Shown in pieces: positions 18,718 to 27,588 of a stretch of 64,000 nt of DNA. Both the position numbers and the translations under genes were made by a program. Within the stretch, counting starts at the first letter, position 1, and each line of letters begins with the position of its first letter. The stretch is taken from positions 248,001 through 312,000 of the forward strand of contig NZ_PIPM01000003.1 in NCBI RefSeq assembly GCF_003987175.1. The letters run 5' to 3'. The notes below the pieces were generated by a model that was given only the letters and a program-made list of their open reading frames with translations, did no database searches and was not told the DNA's origin. This stretch comes from Aliidiomarina sanyensis. GTDB lineage: Bacteria; Pseudomonadota; Gammaproteobacteria; Enterobacterales; Alteromonadaceae.

Positions 18718-19801
18718 ATGCGCTACGACGTAAACTATCCTTTACAGATGCCGGCAACGGAGGCAATGCAGCTTTCGGTAATAGGTACGTCGCTAAATTC
18801 ATAAAATCCGCAAAAATACGGTTCTTCTCTGTGGTGCGCTTGAGATACTCATGCCCACTGGAACCACCCGTACCAATCTTCGAGCCCAACATCCGCTGCA
18901 CCATCATCGCATGACGATAGCGCCATATGGTCAGCTTCTCGTCAATATCAACCAGTGCGCTCAAGACCTGGTACGGCAGGTTAAACACCGGCTCCTCGCG
19001 ATACATTTCTATAAATAAAGCGGCTTGCATCGCTGGCTGCGACAGTCGTACCCGTCCTTCCTCCTGCATGCGCGCATATCGGCTCGCGTCAAACAAACCA
19101 GCAAAGTTCTCGGCAGTTGCTTCGAGTTCTTGCAGCTCTTGTGCCCGCTCCGTTTCACTTAATAAGGTGTTTCCTTCGACTATCTCGCGGTCCGCTTCAA
19201 TCTGAAGATGAATCGCTTGCTGGTAATGTTTCCAAAAACTAAAGTCGTTCGTTTCGAGGAAAGGCATCCGAGCCAACCAGGCGTCGACTCGCTCAAACAG
19301 ATCAGGCTGATCTTCGAGCGATTCCAAAAACGCGCGGTCTTCATCGTTAATGCGGTTGTAGAAAGAAGCCTGATCAAACGCAATCCGTTTATCTCGCTTC
19401 ACCCCAAGGCTGATTTCAATTTCTTTGAATTGAATACTCTGAAAGCCTGACGCCGGCACCAAATAGTCCCGAAATTCCAGAAAATCTTGCGCTGTCATGG
19501 TCTCCATGACGTCAATCTGGTGATTCAGCAGGTCTTGAATCGTCACGATGCGCTTCAAACGATGCACAACCGTCATCAAGGCCTCATCAGGGATATGTTC
19601 TGCACGGAAGATGTGTAAGATGGAGCGCAGTTCATGAATGATCTGCTTGAACCATAATTCATATGCTTGGTGCACGATGATGAATAGCGTTTCATCATGT
19701 GCCTCGTCCCCATAGCGTGGACTAACTGGGTGTTGTGAAGACAATAGCTTGTCTAACCCGAGGTACTCTCCATAGTACACCGGTTCTTTATTCTTTTTCA
19801 T
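18713..19801 (-). CDS. kynA: Tryptophan 2,3-dioxygenase
   Basis: Cytoplasmic haem enzyme that opens the indole ring of L-tryptophan to N-formylkynurenine, the first step of the kynurenine pathway. 362 residues: VYYGEYLGLDKLLSSQHP at the start, the catalytic-site segment FIIVHQAYELWFKQIIHELR (H44), and near the C-terminus the haem-ligand region WRYRH (H297) followed by GTGGSSG. I start at the ATG at 19801; the frame extends to 19873 without a better site. No other kynurenine-pathway gene is nearby. The stop codon TAG is the GTAG head of a palindromic repeat. Confidence 0.94.
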   Translation of the reverse strand: MKKNKEPVYYGEYLGLDKLLSSQHPVSPRYGDEAHDETLFIIVHQAYELWFKQIIHELRSILHIFRAEHIPDEALMTVVHRLKRIVTIQDLLNHQIDVMETMTAQDFLEFRDYLVPASGFQSIQFKEIEISLGVKRDKRIAFDQASFYNRINDEDRAFLESLEDQPDLFERVDAWLARMPFLETNDFSFWKHYQQAIHLQIEADREIVEGNTLLSETERAQELQELEATAENFAGLFDASRYARMQEEGRVRLSQPAMQAALFIEMYREEPVFNLPYQVLSALVDIDEKLTIWRYRHAMMVQRMLGSKIGTGGSSGHEYLKRTTEKNRIFADFMNLATYLLPKAALPPLPASVKDSLRRSAS

Positions 19802-19973
19802 GAGTGCCGATTCTCTGAGTCTGTCGTCTGGTCCGCTGGAAGCAACGACGCCCTGAGACCAGTTTTCCCCCATGCTACGGAAAAATAATCAGAGCGACAA
19901 TCTTTCTGTGGACCGATCTGCCAAGGATACTCTGACAAACTGTGTATAAAATCAGCAGGCAAATACCTATCCC

Positions 19974-20002
19974 TTGTAAATGACCGGCCCATCGGGGATA
20001 AT
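19974..20002 (+). promoter_or_regulatory. Sigma70 promoter of ffs
   Basis: TTGTAA at 19974-19979, a 17-base spacer, and GATAAT at 19997-20002. Transcription would begin about 8-10 bases later, at the 5' end of the 4.5S RNA. Confidence 0.7.
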
Positions 20003-20011
20003 CCGCCGCGG

Positions 20012-20117
20012 TGACCCCATTGGTCCCCTCGCGACACGAACCAGCGAACCCGGTCAGGCCCGGAAGGGAGCAGCCGTAGTTGGGGTAGTGTGCGCCGGGG
20101 TGTGGCTGGTGGGGTCA
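20012..20117 (+). ncRNA. ffs: 4.5S RNA (bacterial signal recognition particle RNA)
   Basis: RNA scaffold of the SRP, which binds Ffh and FtsY for cotranslational targeting. The conserved apical domain GGTCAGGCCCGGAAGGGAGC AGCC is present near 20052-20074, and the two ends TGACCCC (20012-20018) and GGGGTCA (20111-20117) pair to close the rod. The right arm contains GTGTGCGCCGGGGTGTGGCT, as in E. coli. A T-rich stretch follows at 20118-20127. Ends are estimated from the pairing. Confidence 0.95.
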
Positions 20118-20183
20118 TCTCTTTTCTTGTGGCCCGACCAGTGCTATGGTGGGCACACGATTCATAGCAAGAAGAGACTTATC

Positions 20184-20927
20184 ATGACTGACGCCTTGGT
20201 TCACGTCACAGAGCACGAACGGATTATTCGTATCCATCTTAACCGCCCAGCCAAGAAAAATGCCCTCACACAAGACATGTACCAAACCATGACGGATACG
20301 TTGCGTGCGGCGAATGCACGGGATGATATTGCCGCGGTGGTATTTACTGGTGAAGGGGATCTCTTTTGCGCGGGCAACGACCTTGCTGATTTCTTGCGCC
20401 ACGGTGAGCTCAAATCGGATTCACCGGTCTTCCAGTTCTTAGAAACCATTGCGTCCGTCGACGTTACCTTAGTTGCCGGTGTGCAAGGCGCGGCGATTGG
20501 GATTGGAACGACACTCCTCCTCCATTGTGATCTAATCTATGCGGCTGAAGGCACTACCTTTGTGATGCCATTTGTCGATATGGGACTGGTTCCAGAGGCA
20601 GGCTCAAGCCAGTTAGTGCCGCTCTTGTGCGGGCATGCGAAGGCAGCCGAGCTACTCCTTCTGGGGGCCCCATTTGATGCCAAAAAAGCGTATGAGCTGA
20701 ATATCATTAACCAGGTGTTGCCGGCCGCAGGACTCGCCGACCATCTGAATACCGTGGCAGCCGAGTTGGCCAAAAAACCTTTGCAATCGCTACGCCGCTC
20801 CAAACGTTTACTCAAAGCCCAACCAGAGCCGATTAACGAGCGCATTCAACGCGAACTGAAAGATTTCCTTCAGGTTCTCGCAAGCCCTGAGACGCAAGCG
20901 ATTATTGCAGCGAAAGCCAAGCGATAA
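20184..20927 (+). CDS. Enoyl-CoA hydratase/isomerase family protein
   Basis: A 247-residue crotonase-fold enzyme acting on acyl-CoA. It shows IHLNRPAKKNALTQDMYQTM, the oxyanion-hole segment FTGEGDLFCAGNDLADF, GVQGAAIGIGTTLLLHCDLI and the second-site region MPFVDMGLVPEAGSS. The Asp/Glu pattern suits a delta-isomerase/hydratase of the PaaG/YfcX-like group, but the substrate cannot be fixed. I start at the ATG at 20184; the open frame runs back through the 4.5S RNA gene, which is artefactual. Probably expressed from readthrough of ffs or from its own promoter. Confidence 0.88.
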   Translation: MTDALVHVTEHERIIRIHLNRPAKKNALTQDMYQTMTDTLRAANARDDIAAVVFTGEGDLFCAGNDLADFLRHGELKSDSPVFQFLETIASVDVTLVAGVQGAAIGIGTTLLLHCDLIYAAEGTTFVMPFVDMGLVPEAGSSQLVPLLCGHAKAAELLLLGAPFDAKKAYELNIINQVLPAAGLADHLNTVAAELAKKPLQSLRRSKRLLKAQPEPINERIQRELKDFLQVLASPETQAIIAAKAKR

Positions 20928-20948
20928 CCGCCTTCGTTCGAGAGCCAT

Positions 20949-20976
20949 AAAAAACCCGCGATTTCGCGGGTTTTTC
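20949..20976. terminator. Bidirectional intrinsic terminator
   Basis: Stem AAACCCGCG, loop ATTT, stem CGCGGGTTT (20952-20973), with A and T runs on either side. It separates the convergent crotonase and KASIII genes and can serve both. Confidence 0.92.
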
Positions 20977-20993
20977 ACGATTGAATACTCGGA

Positions 20994-22088
20994 CTATTTG
21001 CCCCGTGCTTCCCACGCTTTCTTTGACCCCTCAAACAGTGGAAGAATCAAATCCAGCGCAGATTGGTCAGCACCCTGCTCCAATTCCATCTGGTTATTTT
21101 GCAACGGAGTGACACGGTCGCCCCACACAATCAATCCTGCGCCACAGGTCAAGCCGCCGCCAAACACTGCAGAAATAATACTGTCACCCGGTTTTACCAT
21201 ACCCGTTTCGAGTGCTTCGCAATAAGCAATCGGCAGGGTCGCGGACGATGTATTGCCATATTTCTGGATATTAATCATGGTTTTTTCTTCCGGCACCTTA
21301 CACATTTTCGCCAGAAAATCGATCAACCGCTTATTGGCTTGATGTGGAATCAGCACGTCAATATCATCGACTGCCAATCCAGTCTCTTTGAAAACACCCT
21401 CAACCGCCGCGCTCATTCCTTTCACCGCACGCTTGAAGATTTCCTGCCCCTCAAAATTAAATGGCATGACGCCATCAAACTGGTAGCGATCAAAGCTCAT
21501 GCCAAAATCCAGTGACAATACATCGCGGGCATCGGCATCACAGGATACTTTTGAACTCAAAAGTCCCACCTCTTTATCAGTAGCTTCGAGGACCATAGCT
21601 CCTGCGCCATCGCCAAACAGCACGGCACTCTCGCGTTTAGTCCAATCAAGAATGCGGGTCAAACGCTCAGCACCAATAATGAGAACTTTTTTGTGCATGC
21701 CAATGCGGATCGATGAGGTGGCGAAGTGCATGGCATAGAAGAAACTGCTGCAGGCCGCATTCAAATCGAAAGCCGCCGCATTCTTGGCGCCGAGATCTTG
21801 CTGAACCTTGGACGCAACATTCGGAATGATCTCATCGGGCGTACAAGTACCCACAATGATAAGATCAATTTCAGCGGGATCTAGATCGGCGGCAGCCAAT
21901 GCATTGCGCGCCGCAACCGTCGCCATTGCCGAGGTGCCAACCGCGCTTACGCGACGCTCTTCAATTCCGGTGCGTGTGCGAATCCACTCGTCAGACGTTT
22001 CCATAAAGGTCGCCAGATCGTGATTCGTCATAATGGCAGGTGGCACACATTTGCCCCACCCGGTTACTTCTGCAAACGCAAGTTTCAT
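20994..22088 (-). CDS. 3-oxoacyl-ACP synthase III family protein (FabH-like)
   Basis: A 364-residue thiolase-fold enzyme that condenses an acyl-CoA with malonyl-ACP. The catalytic triad is present: C113 (NAACSSFF), H249 (PHQAN) and N279 (GNTSSATLP). It also has the start segment SDEWIRTRTGIEERR and the C-terminal FGGGLTCGAGLIVWG. It is longer than E. coli FabH (317) by an acidic tail after residue 335, as in KASIII-like proteins of Alteromonadales. It stands alone, away from other fab genes, so it may be a second or specialised KASIII. The start ATG at 22088 matches the family; the longer frame does not. Confidence 0.9.
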   Translation of the reverse strand: MKLAFAEVTGWGKCVPPAIMTNHDLATFMETSDEWIRTRTGIEERRVSAVGTSAMATVAARNALAAADLDPAEIDLIIVGTCTPDEIIPNVASKVQQDLGAKNAAAFDLNAACSSFFYAMHFATSSIRIGMHKKVLIIGAERLTRILDWTKRESAVLFGDGAGAMVLEATDKEVGLLSSKVSCDADARDVLSLDFGMSFDRYQFDGVMPFNFEGQEIFKRAVKGMSAAVEGVFKETGLAVDDIDVLIPHQANKRLIDFLAKMCKVPEEKTMINIQKYGNTSSATLPIAYCEALETGMVKPGDSIISAVFGGGLTCGAGLIVWGDRVTPLQNNQMELEQGADQSALDLILPLFEGSKKAWEARGK

Positions 22089-22216
22089 GCTTACTACCTT
22101 TTCAATTCGTTTTCGCCATTCCACAGCACTGAGGATGACTCGCTGCCCATAATCGTATACCTTATTGCCCGATATCCAAAATATTCTTGGTTGAGCCTTG
22201 GTAGGACGTTATCGCA

Positions 22217-22807
22217 ATGTCGAATGCATTCCCCGTCATCCGTACGATAGTTTTTACACTTCCGCTGCTTGCCTTAAGCGCCTGTAGCAGCACCCCGGTC
22301 TCCACCCCATCGGCGCTTGCCGTAACGGTGAATACCCCGACGCTCTTGAGCGAAGGACAAGTCGAACTTCGCCCCATTCAGCTCACGGTGCTCGATAGAC
22401 GAACGCACAATCATATCTTGCGTGTGGAACATAGCCTGGACAATGCGGAGTTTGCCACGTCTCAGACACCGGTGGCTACTCTGATCAGTGAAGAACTCCA
22501 GCGCGGTTTATCCGTCGTCGGCCAAGCACAAACACAGCTTACTTTAGTCATTGAGGAAGCATTGATTCGTGCCGTGCGGCGTGGAAATGAGTATGAGGTC
22601 AATCACAGCGTGGTATTGAGCGCCCACGGTGTGCGGGGAAATACGCAAGTCGAGGTGGAAATGACGACACGGATGGGTCCGCAAAGCTTCCGTCGACTCG
22701 ACCATGCTCGGCTTGAGCGCGACTTTAACCGCAATTTGAATGCAACCCTCAATGCACTCATGCAAGAACCCGAACTCAAACAATTTTTACAGGTCGGAAC
22801 CCCATAA
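22217..22807 (+). CDS. yajG: YajG family lipoprotein
   Basis: A 196-residue predicted lipoprotein with signal peptide MSNAFPVIRTIVFTLPLLAL and lipobox LSAC (Cys23). The body matches the YajG pattern (LRPIQLTVLDRRT, LISEELQRGL, LTLVIEEALIRAV, RDFNRNLNATLNALMQEPEL). In E. coli yajG lies upstream of ampG; here a cyclophilin gene is inserted between them. Function unknown; envelope location is inferred from the lipobox. Confidence 0.88.
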   Translation: MSNAFPVIRTIVFTLPLLALSACSSTPVSTPSALAVTVNTPTLLSEGQVELRPIQLTVLDRRTHNHILRVEHSLDNAEFATSQTPVATLISEELQRGLSVVGQAQTQLTLVIEEALIRAVRRGNEYEVNHSVVLSAHGVRGNTQVEVEMTTRMGPQSFRRLDHARLERDFNRNLNATLNALMQEPELKQFLQVGTP

Positions 22808-22843
22808 CTAGGTTTCGGATTGGCTTCCGAACAGGAGATCATC

Positions 22844-23449
22844 ATGAAAACAATCCTTTCGCTTTCTTTGGCGTTCTGTCTCGCCCTCGTCGCAAGCGCT
22901 GCATCGTTCGCCGCGAGCGCGAATACGCAACCGGATAACCTGTATCCAAAAGTACGCTTCGTCACCAGTATGGGTGACATGGTTGTCGAACTGGACCGCT
23001 GGCGAGCTCCAAAAACCGTCGAGCATTTCCTTGAGCACGTGGTCAGTGGGAGCTATAACGACACATTATTTAACCGCGTGATTGATGATTTTGTAGTACA
23101 AGGCGGAGGGTATAAAAGTAACTGGGATGCCCTGCCCGAAGGTCCAACCGTTATTAACGAGTCGGGAAATGGCTTGCGCAATGAATTTGGCACCATCGCT
23201 ATGGCGCGTCAACAAGCACCGCATTCAGCCCGACGCCAGTTCTATTTCAATGTCAAAGATAACGACAGTTTGAATCCCAGCCCGCGCCGCTGGGGTTACG
23301 CCGTATTCGGTCGGGTAATCGAAAATGCGGAACTCCTTTATGATTTGGCGGCAGTCGAAACCCATACCCACGAAGAAACCGGCTTTCCCGATGTACCGGT
23401 CACCCCCATTGTTCTCGAGCGGGTCGAACTCATCCCGGAAGAGAATTAA
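22844..23449 (+). CDS. Periplasmic cyclophilin-type peptidyl-prolyl isomerase
   Basis: Cis-trans isomerase of prolyl bonds, exported by a signal peptide (MKTILSLSLAFCLALVASAA). 201 residues: VRFVTSMGDMVVELDRWRAP, FNRVIDDFVVQGGGY (FHRVI-type motif), GTIAMARQQAPHSARRQFYF and WGYAVFGRVIENAELL, matching bacterial PpiA. The usual R-H-x(n)-GGD active-site pattern is slightly altered (VQGGGY). The ATG at 22844 follows AGGAG at the right distance. It lies between yajG and ampG, likely one operon. Confidence 0.92.
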   Translation: MKTILSLSLAFCLALVASAASFAASANTQPDNLYPKVRFVTSMGDMVVELDRWRAPKTVEHFLEHVVSGSYNDTLFNRVIDDFVVQGGGYKSNWDALPEGPTVINESGNGLRNEFGTIAMARQQAPHSARRQFYFNVKDNDSLNPSPRRWGYAVFGRVIENAELLYDLAAVETHTHEETGFPDVPVTPIVLERVELIPEEN

Positions 23450-23452
23450 TTC

Positions 23453-25093
23453 GTGTCGACACCGACAACGCCATCCGGCGTTCCGAAGGGCTGGCTGGAT
23501 ATCATTCAGTTCTACAGCCAGCGCCGTCTGCTGACGATCTTTCTGTTCGGCATTGCCAGCGGCTTTCCTTGGGTCATGATCGGCTCGGCGCTGAGTGCTT
23601 GGCTCAACGAACTGGGCTTTACCCGCTCCATGATTGGCTATTTTGGTGCGGTATTTGCGGTCTATTCCGTAAACTTCCTTTGGTCGCCAATCGTTGATCG
23701 CGTGCGAGCGCCGTTCCTAAGCGCATGGCTTGGCCACCGCCGAGGATGGATACTTCTCTGCCAACTGGGCATCATCGGAACCTGTATTGCCATTGCCTCG
23801 GTCAATTTCCAAACACACCTCACCCTCGCTGCCCTGCTTGCCCTTGGAATCGCGATTTTTTCAGCAACGCAAGATATTGGCATCGATGCGTATCGGATTG
23901 ATTCGGTTGGCGAAGACGAAGGCAACGTGCAAAGTGCCGGCGCTGCGATGGCCACTGCGGGTTGGTGGACTGGCTTTGCCGGACTCGGAGCGATTCCGTT
24001 CTTTCTCTCCGATCTACCCAATTGGGACTGGTCTCATGTGTATTATGTCCTCGCCGGCATCATGGTACTGCTGAGCGCCGGTGTCTGGATAGCCCGTGAG
24101 CCGAAAACTCAGCGAGGATTAAAACAACAAGAGGCGGAGCTACATTACCAGCAAATTGCAGCGCGGGAGCCAGGGAAAACCCTTGCGATGACTGGCTTTG
24201 CTTTTGCACTGTTAGGCGGCCTTATTTTTGCGATTTCCGGACAAGTAACCGCGTTATCAAGTTGGGTTTCAGATCTAACCGGTGTGCTGATCCCACGCAC
24301 GCTTTGGGTGCTTTGGTTTATCATCATGCTCGCCTTCTTAACGGGCTTGGTGATGGCCCTGGTGCACCTTCAACGCCAAGCGGAACGTGCTGGGGTTGCT
24401 GATTTATTGCCAGTTCATCGGCGCCATCGAATCGCCGCGTGGATCGTTGTGACCATGATTGAACCTCTCGCTGAGTTTTTCCGACGGAGCGGCCCGCGTT
24501 TTGCGCTCTCGGTATTACTCTTTGTGCTGCTCTTTAAAATTGGTGAGGCCTTCCTTGGCCGGATGTCGATCGTGTTCTATCAAGAGATTGGTTTTACCAA
24601 CACGGAGATCGGCATGTACTCCAAGTTGGTCAATTGGTGGGTCACCATCGCGTTTGCTCTGATCGGCAGTTACGTGAATATGCGCTTTGGCATTCTCAAG
24701 GGCCTATTTATCGGTGGTTCCGCCATGGCTCTGAGTAACCTGCTGTTTTCAGCACTGGCGTTGACCGGCCCCCACAAAGGGTTATTCCTTGCTGCCGTGA
24801 TAAGTGATGGGTTTACCTCTGCGTGGTCCACGGTGGCCTTTGTGGCACTGATTAGCTTGCTCTGCAATCGCGCCTTTACCGCAACTCAATATGCACTGAT
24901 GGCCTCGGTTGGGACGCTTGGACGAACGGTTCTCGCGTCTTACAGTGGCGCTGTCGTGGATTGGTTAGATGGCAACTGGGCGGTGTTCTTTTTCTTAACG
25001 ACCGTCATGGTTATTCCGAGCTTGCTGTTCCTCTGGAGCATCCGCAAGCCGATTCAACGGCTTGAGGACGAAAGCCGCGCCCAGCAACGCTGA
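23453..25093 (+). CDS. ampG: AmpG-like muropeptide MFS transporter
   Basis: Inner-membrane permease that imports GlcNAc-anhydro-muropeptides for peptidoglycan recycling. The 546 residues hold 12-14 hydrophobic segments and begin with the AmpG-typical RRLLTIFLFGIASGFPWVMI, followed by LNELGFTRSMIGYFG, NFLWSPIVDR, LGHRRGWIL and the hallmark SATQDIGIDAYRIDS. The start is GTG at 23453, 3 bases after the cyclophilin stop. Imported muropeptides can also affect ampC induction in bacteria that have it; no ampC is seen here. Confidence 0.94.
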   Translation: MSTPTTPSGVPKGWLDIIQFYSQRRLLTIFLFGIASGFPWVMIGSALSAWLNELGFTRSMIGYFGAVFAVYSVNFLWSPIVDRVRAPFLSAWLGHRRGWILLCQLGIIGTCIAIASVNFQTHLTLAALLALGIAIFSATQDIGIDAYRIDSVGEDEGNVQSAGAAMATAGWWTGFAGLGAIPFFLSDLPNWDWSHVYYVLAGIMVLLSAGVWIAREPKTQRGLKQQEAELHYQQIAAREPGKTLAMTGFAFALLGGLIFAISGQVTALSSWVSDLTGVLIPRTLWVLWFIIMLAFLTGLVMALVHLQRQAERAGVADLLPVHRRHRIAAWIVVTMIEPLAEFFRRSGPRFALSVLLFVLLFKIGEAFLGRMSIVFYQEIGFTNTEIGMYSKLVNWWVTIAFALIGSYVNMRFGILKGLFIGGSAMALSNLLFSALALTGPHKGLFLAAVISDGFTSAWSTVAFVALISLLCNRAFTATQYALMASVGTLGRTVLASYSGAVVDWLDGNWAVFFFLTTVMVIPSLLFLWSIRKPIQRLEDESRAQQR

Positions 25094-25097
25094 CCCC

Positions 25098-25472
25098 GTA
25101 GCCAACGCACCGCGTTGGGTCCCCAGCCCAATCAAGGCTCCCAGCCCGGCGTGGCTCGATACCCCTGCAGAGACGCCGTGAACCCATCCATGGGGGCTTG
25201 ACTGCCGCATCCATGCGGCAGACACCCTGCAGCGGTATGCAACCCACCCCAGACTTCGCCGATACATCGTAGCCAACGCACCGCGTTGGGTCCCCAGCCC
25301 AATCAAGGCTCCCAGCCCGGCGTGGCTCGATACCCCTGCAGGGACGCCGTGAACCCATCCATGGGGGCTTGACTGCCGCATCCATGCGGCAGACACCCTG
25401 CAGTGGTATGCAACCCACCCCAGACGTCGCCGATACATCGTAGCCAACGCACCGCGTTGGGTCCCCAGCCCA
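25098..25472. repeat. 171-bp composite tandem repeat
   Basis: Two full units and a partial third, starting at 25098, 25269 and 25440 (period exactly 171). Each starts with GTAG + CCAACGCACCGCGTTGG and includes a second, different hairpin (CTGCCGCAT-CC-ATGCGGCAG) between CCATCCATGGGGG and CTGCAG boxes. Units 1 and 2 differ at only a few positions. Because 171 is a multiple of three, long antisense open frames appear across it; they are not genes. This region fills the ampG-panE gap. Confidence 0.93.
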
Positions 25473-25551
25473 ATCAGCCTGCCAACCTTCAAAACATTGG
25501 CTGATATCCTGAATTCCCGTTAGGATATGCAGAGCGAACTAAGGAGAGCAC

Positions 25552-26451
25552 ATGGCAAACTGGGTGGTGGTCGGTACAGGTGCATTGGGAACCTTGTGGG
25601 CATTAGGACTGCAGCGCGCGCAGCACACCGTACAAATCTATGCGCGCCAAGCAGAGGGAGCGAATATCACTCTCAGCCGCACCTATGACCAAACGACTGA
25701 AAGCGCGACCTTTCCTGTCATTCAAAGCGCATCCGAGGCGCCCGCAGACGCCGTTTGGCTCATTATTGTCAAAGCATGGCAACTGGAACCTCTCTTGACC
25801 GACCTCCAGCTTCCGCGTCGGCAGCCTGTAATCATCAGTCATAACGGCATGGGTGCGGCGGATGCAATGCTCAGTGAATTCGTATCGGTTTATGATCTGG
25901 TCACGACCCACGGTGCCTGGCGACAATCACGCACCCACAGTCTGCATGCGGGGCTTGGGCAAAGTTGGTTCGGTCTGCGACATGCGAAAGAGCAGGAAGA
26001 CGAAACTCTGCGTACAATACCTGCTCCACCTTGGTTCTCGGATCTTGCAGCAGCGCTTCCGCCACTTCATTGGTGTGATGACATCGAACTGAAACGCTGG
26101 GAGAAGCTCGCCATCAACTGTGCAATCAACCCGCTTGCGACTCTGGCAAACGGGGTCAACGGAGTGCTTCGCGATGAAATTTACGCGCCGAAATTGCGCG
26201 CGATTTGTGAAGAGATTGCCAACCTGAATCCAAAGCTCGATGCAGATCAACTCCTCACCCAAGTGCGTGAAGTGATTCGGAATACGGCAGGGAATTATTG
26301 CAGTATGCTGCAAGACAAGCACGCCAAGCGGCCGACGGAAATTGATTTTCTAAATGGTTTTGTGTGCCGCGAAGGCGAGCGCAAGAACGTCGCCACGCGG
26401 ACTAATTGCGAACTTGCAGAGCAGATCACTGCGCTTACTTGTCCTCAATAA
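25552..26451 (+). CDS. panE: 2-dehydropantoate 2-reductase family protein
   Basis: NADPH-dependent reduction of ketopantoate to pantoate in pantothenate/CoA synthesis. 299 residues: N-terminal Rossmann motif [41 protein letters not shown], and the C-terminal catalytic segment [18 protein letters not shown] with the conserved Lys and Asn, then NYCSMLQD. This matches the ApbA/PanE family end to end. The ATG at 25552 follows AAGGAG. Its 3' end overlaps the convergent ribB gene by 17 bases. Confidence 0.9.
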   Translation: MANWVVVGTGALGTLWALGLQRAQHTVQIYARQAEGANITLSRTYDQTTESATFPVIQSASEAPADAVWLIIVKAWQLEPLLTDLQLPRRQPVIISHNGMGAADAMLSEFVSVYDLVTTHGAWRQSRTHSLHAGLGQSWFGLRHAKEQEDETLRTIPAPPWFSDLAAALPPLHWCDDIELKRWEKLAINCAINPLATLANGVNGVLRDEIYAPKLRAICEEIANLNPKLDADQLLTQVREVIRNTAGNYCSMLQDKHAKRPTEIDFLNGFVCREGERKNVATRTNCELAEQITALTCPQ

Positions 26452-27550
26452 AATCAATCACTTCTAGTCCAAAGCCAGATAGCGCGGAGTATTTCTTCGG
26501 TGAACTCAACAAATGCATTTTGTGGACACCCAAATCCGCAAGGATCTGCGACCCAACCCCGACGTTGCGCGACTGATTGCTCAGGGTAGCCGTCGGGTGC
26601 ACTTCGCCCTTGTCTTCCTGTTCAAAGAAGCGCACCTGATTAATCAAATCTTTTGGGGTTTGCTGACGGCCTAGCAAAACCAACACGCCCCCTTCATTCG
26701 CAATTTTTCGCATGGCCCGATACAGCGGCCAACTGCGTCGGCTTGCCCGTTCGGTAGCCAGTAAGTCATTGAAGGTATCTTGCAAGTGCACACGCACATT
26801 GACCGGCTGGGAGCCATCAATTTCACCGCTAATCAGCGCGAAATGCACCTGACCATCCACGGTATCCTGATACGTGACCAGATCAAATTCACCATAGGCC
26901 GTTGGCAACTGACATTGTGCCACCCGTTCGATCGTGCGCTCGGTCAATGAACGGTATTCAATCAAGTCCGCAATGGTCCCAATTTTAATGCCGTGCTCTT
27001 GCGCAAACTTCTCTAAGTCTGGACGACGCGCCATGCTGCCATCTTCGTTTAGAATCTCAACAATCACCGAGGACGGCTCAAACCCTGCAAGCCGAGCGAG
27101 ATCGCACCCCGCTTCGGTATGGCCCGCGCGATTCAGCACCCCGCCATCCCGCGCTTTTAACGGAAAAATATGGCCCGGCATTACCAAATCAGTTGGCTTC
27201 GCATCTTTTGCAACGGCCGCAAGTACCGTACGCGCGCGATCCGCCGCAGAAATTCCCGTGGTGACCCCTTCGGCCGCTTCAATCGATACGGTAAAGTTGG
27301 TCGCATACGGCGAATTATTTTGCCCGACCATGAGCGGTAGACGGAGTTGCTGGCAGCGCTCTTCGGTAAGGGTTAAACAAATCAAACCGCGGCCGTAGCG
27401 CGCCATAAAGTTTATAGCCGCTGGCGTCACACACTCGGCGGCCATGATCAGGTCACCCTCATTCTCACGGTCCTCATCGTCCATCAGAATAACCATCTTG
27501 CCGCCTTTCATATCTTCAATAATTTCGGCAGTGGTGTTTAAGGTCGACAT
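26435..27550 (-). CDS. ribB: 3,4-dihydroxy-2-butanone-4-phosphate synthase with degenerate GTP cyclohydrolase II domain (RibBX)
   Basis: Riboflavin synthesis: ribulose-5-phosphate to DHBP. 371 residues. The DHBP synthase half (1-205) is intact ([46 protein letters not shown]). The C-terminal half has the GTP-cyclohydrolase II fold but lacks the zinc-binding cysteines (family C-x10-C-x-C; here the region reads [20 protein letters not shown]) and the RQEGRGIGL motif is RQQTPKDLI. It cannot act as a cyclohydrolase by the known mechanism. This form is known as RibBX in Shewanella. ATG at 27550 after GAGGAT. It follows ribD closely and is convergent with panE. Confidence 0.93.
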   Translation of the reverse strand: MSTLNTTAEIIEDMKGGKMVILMDDEDRENEGDLIMAAECVTPAAINFMARYGRGLICLTLTEERCQQLRLPLMVGQNNSPYATNFTVSIEAAEGVTTGISAADRARTVLAAVAKDAKPTDLVMPGHIFPLKARDGGVLNRAGHTEAGCDLARLAGFEPSSVIVEILNEDGSMARRPDLEKFAQEHGIKIGTIADLIEYRSLTERTIERVAQCQLPTAYGEFDLVTYQDTVDGQVHFALISGEIDGSQPVNVRVHLQDTFNDLLATERASRRSWPLYRAMRKIANEGGVLVLLGRQQTPKDLINQVRFFEQEDKGEVHPTATLSNQSRNVGVGSQILADLGVHKMHLLSSPKKYSALSGFGLEVIDFIEDK

Positions 27551-27588
27551 CGGGACATCCTCGTTTGCGTTCATGTGCATAGAAAAGT

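Noticed and set aside
19980-20183. N-terminal extension of the crotonase through the 4.5S RNA gene
   Set aside because: The upstream codons are the ffs RNA itself; the family N-terminus begins at the ATG at 20184.
24995-25492. Long antisense reading frames (up to 165 codons) over the 171-bp repeats
   Set aside because: The period is a multiple of three, so any open unit extends; there is no ribosome site and the peptide is an exact internal duplication.
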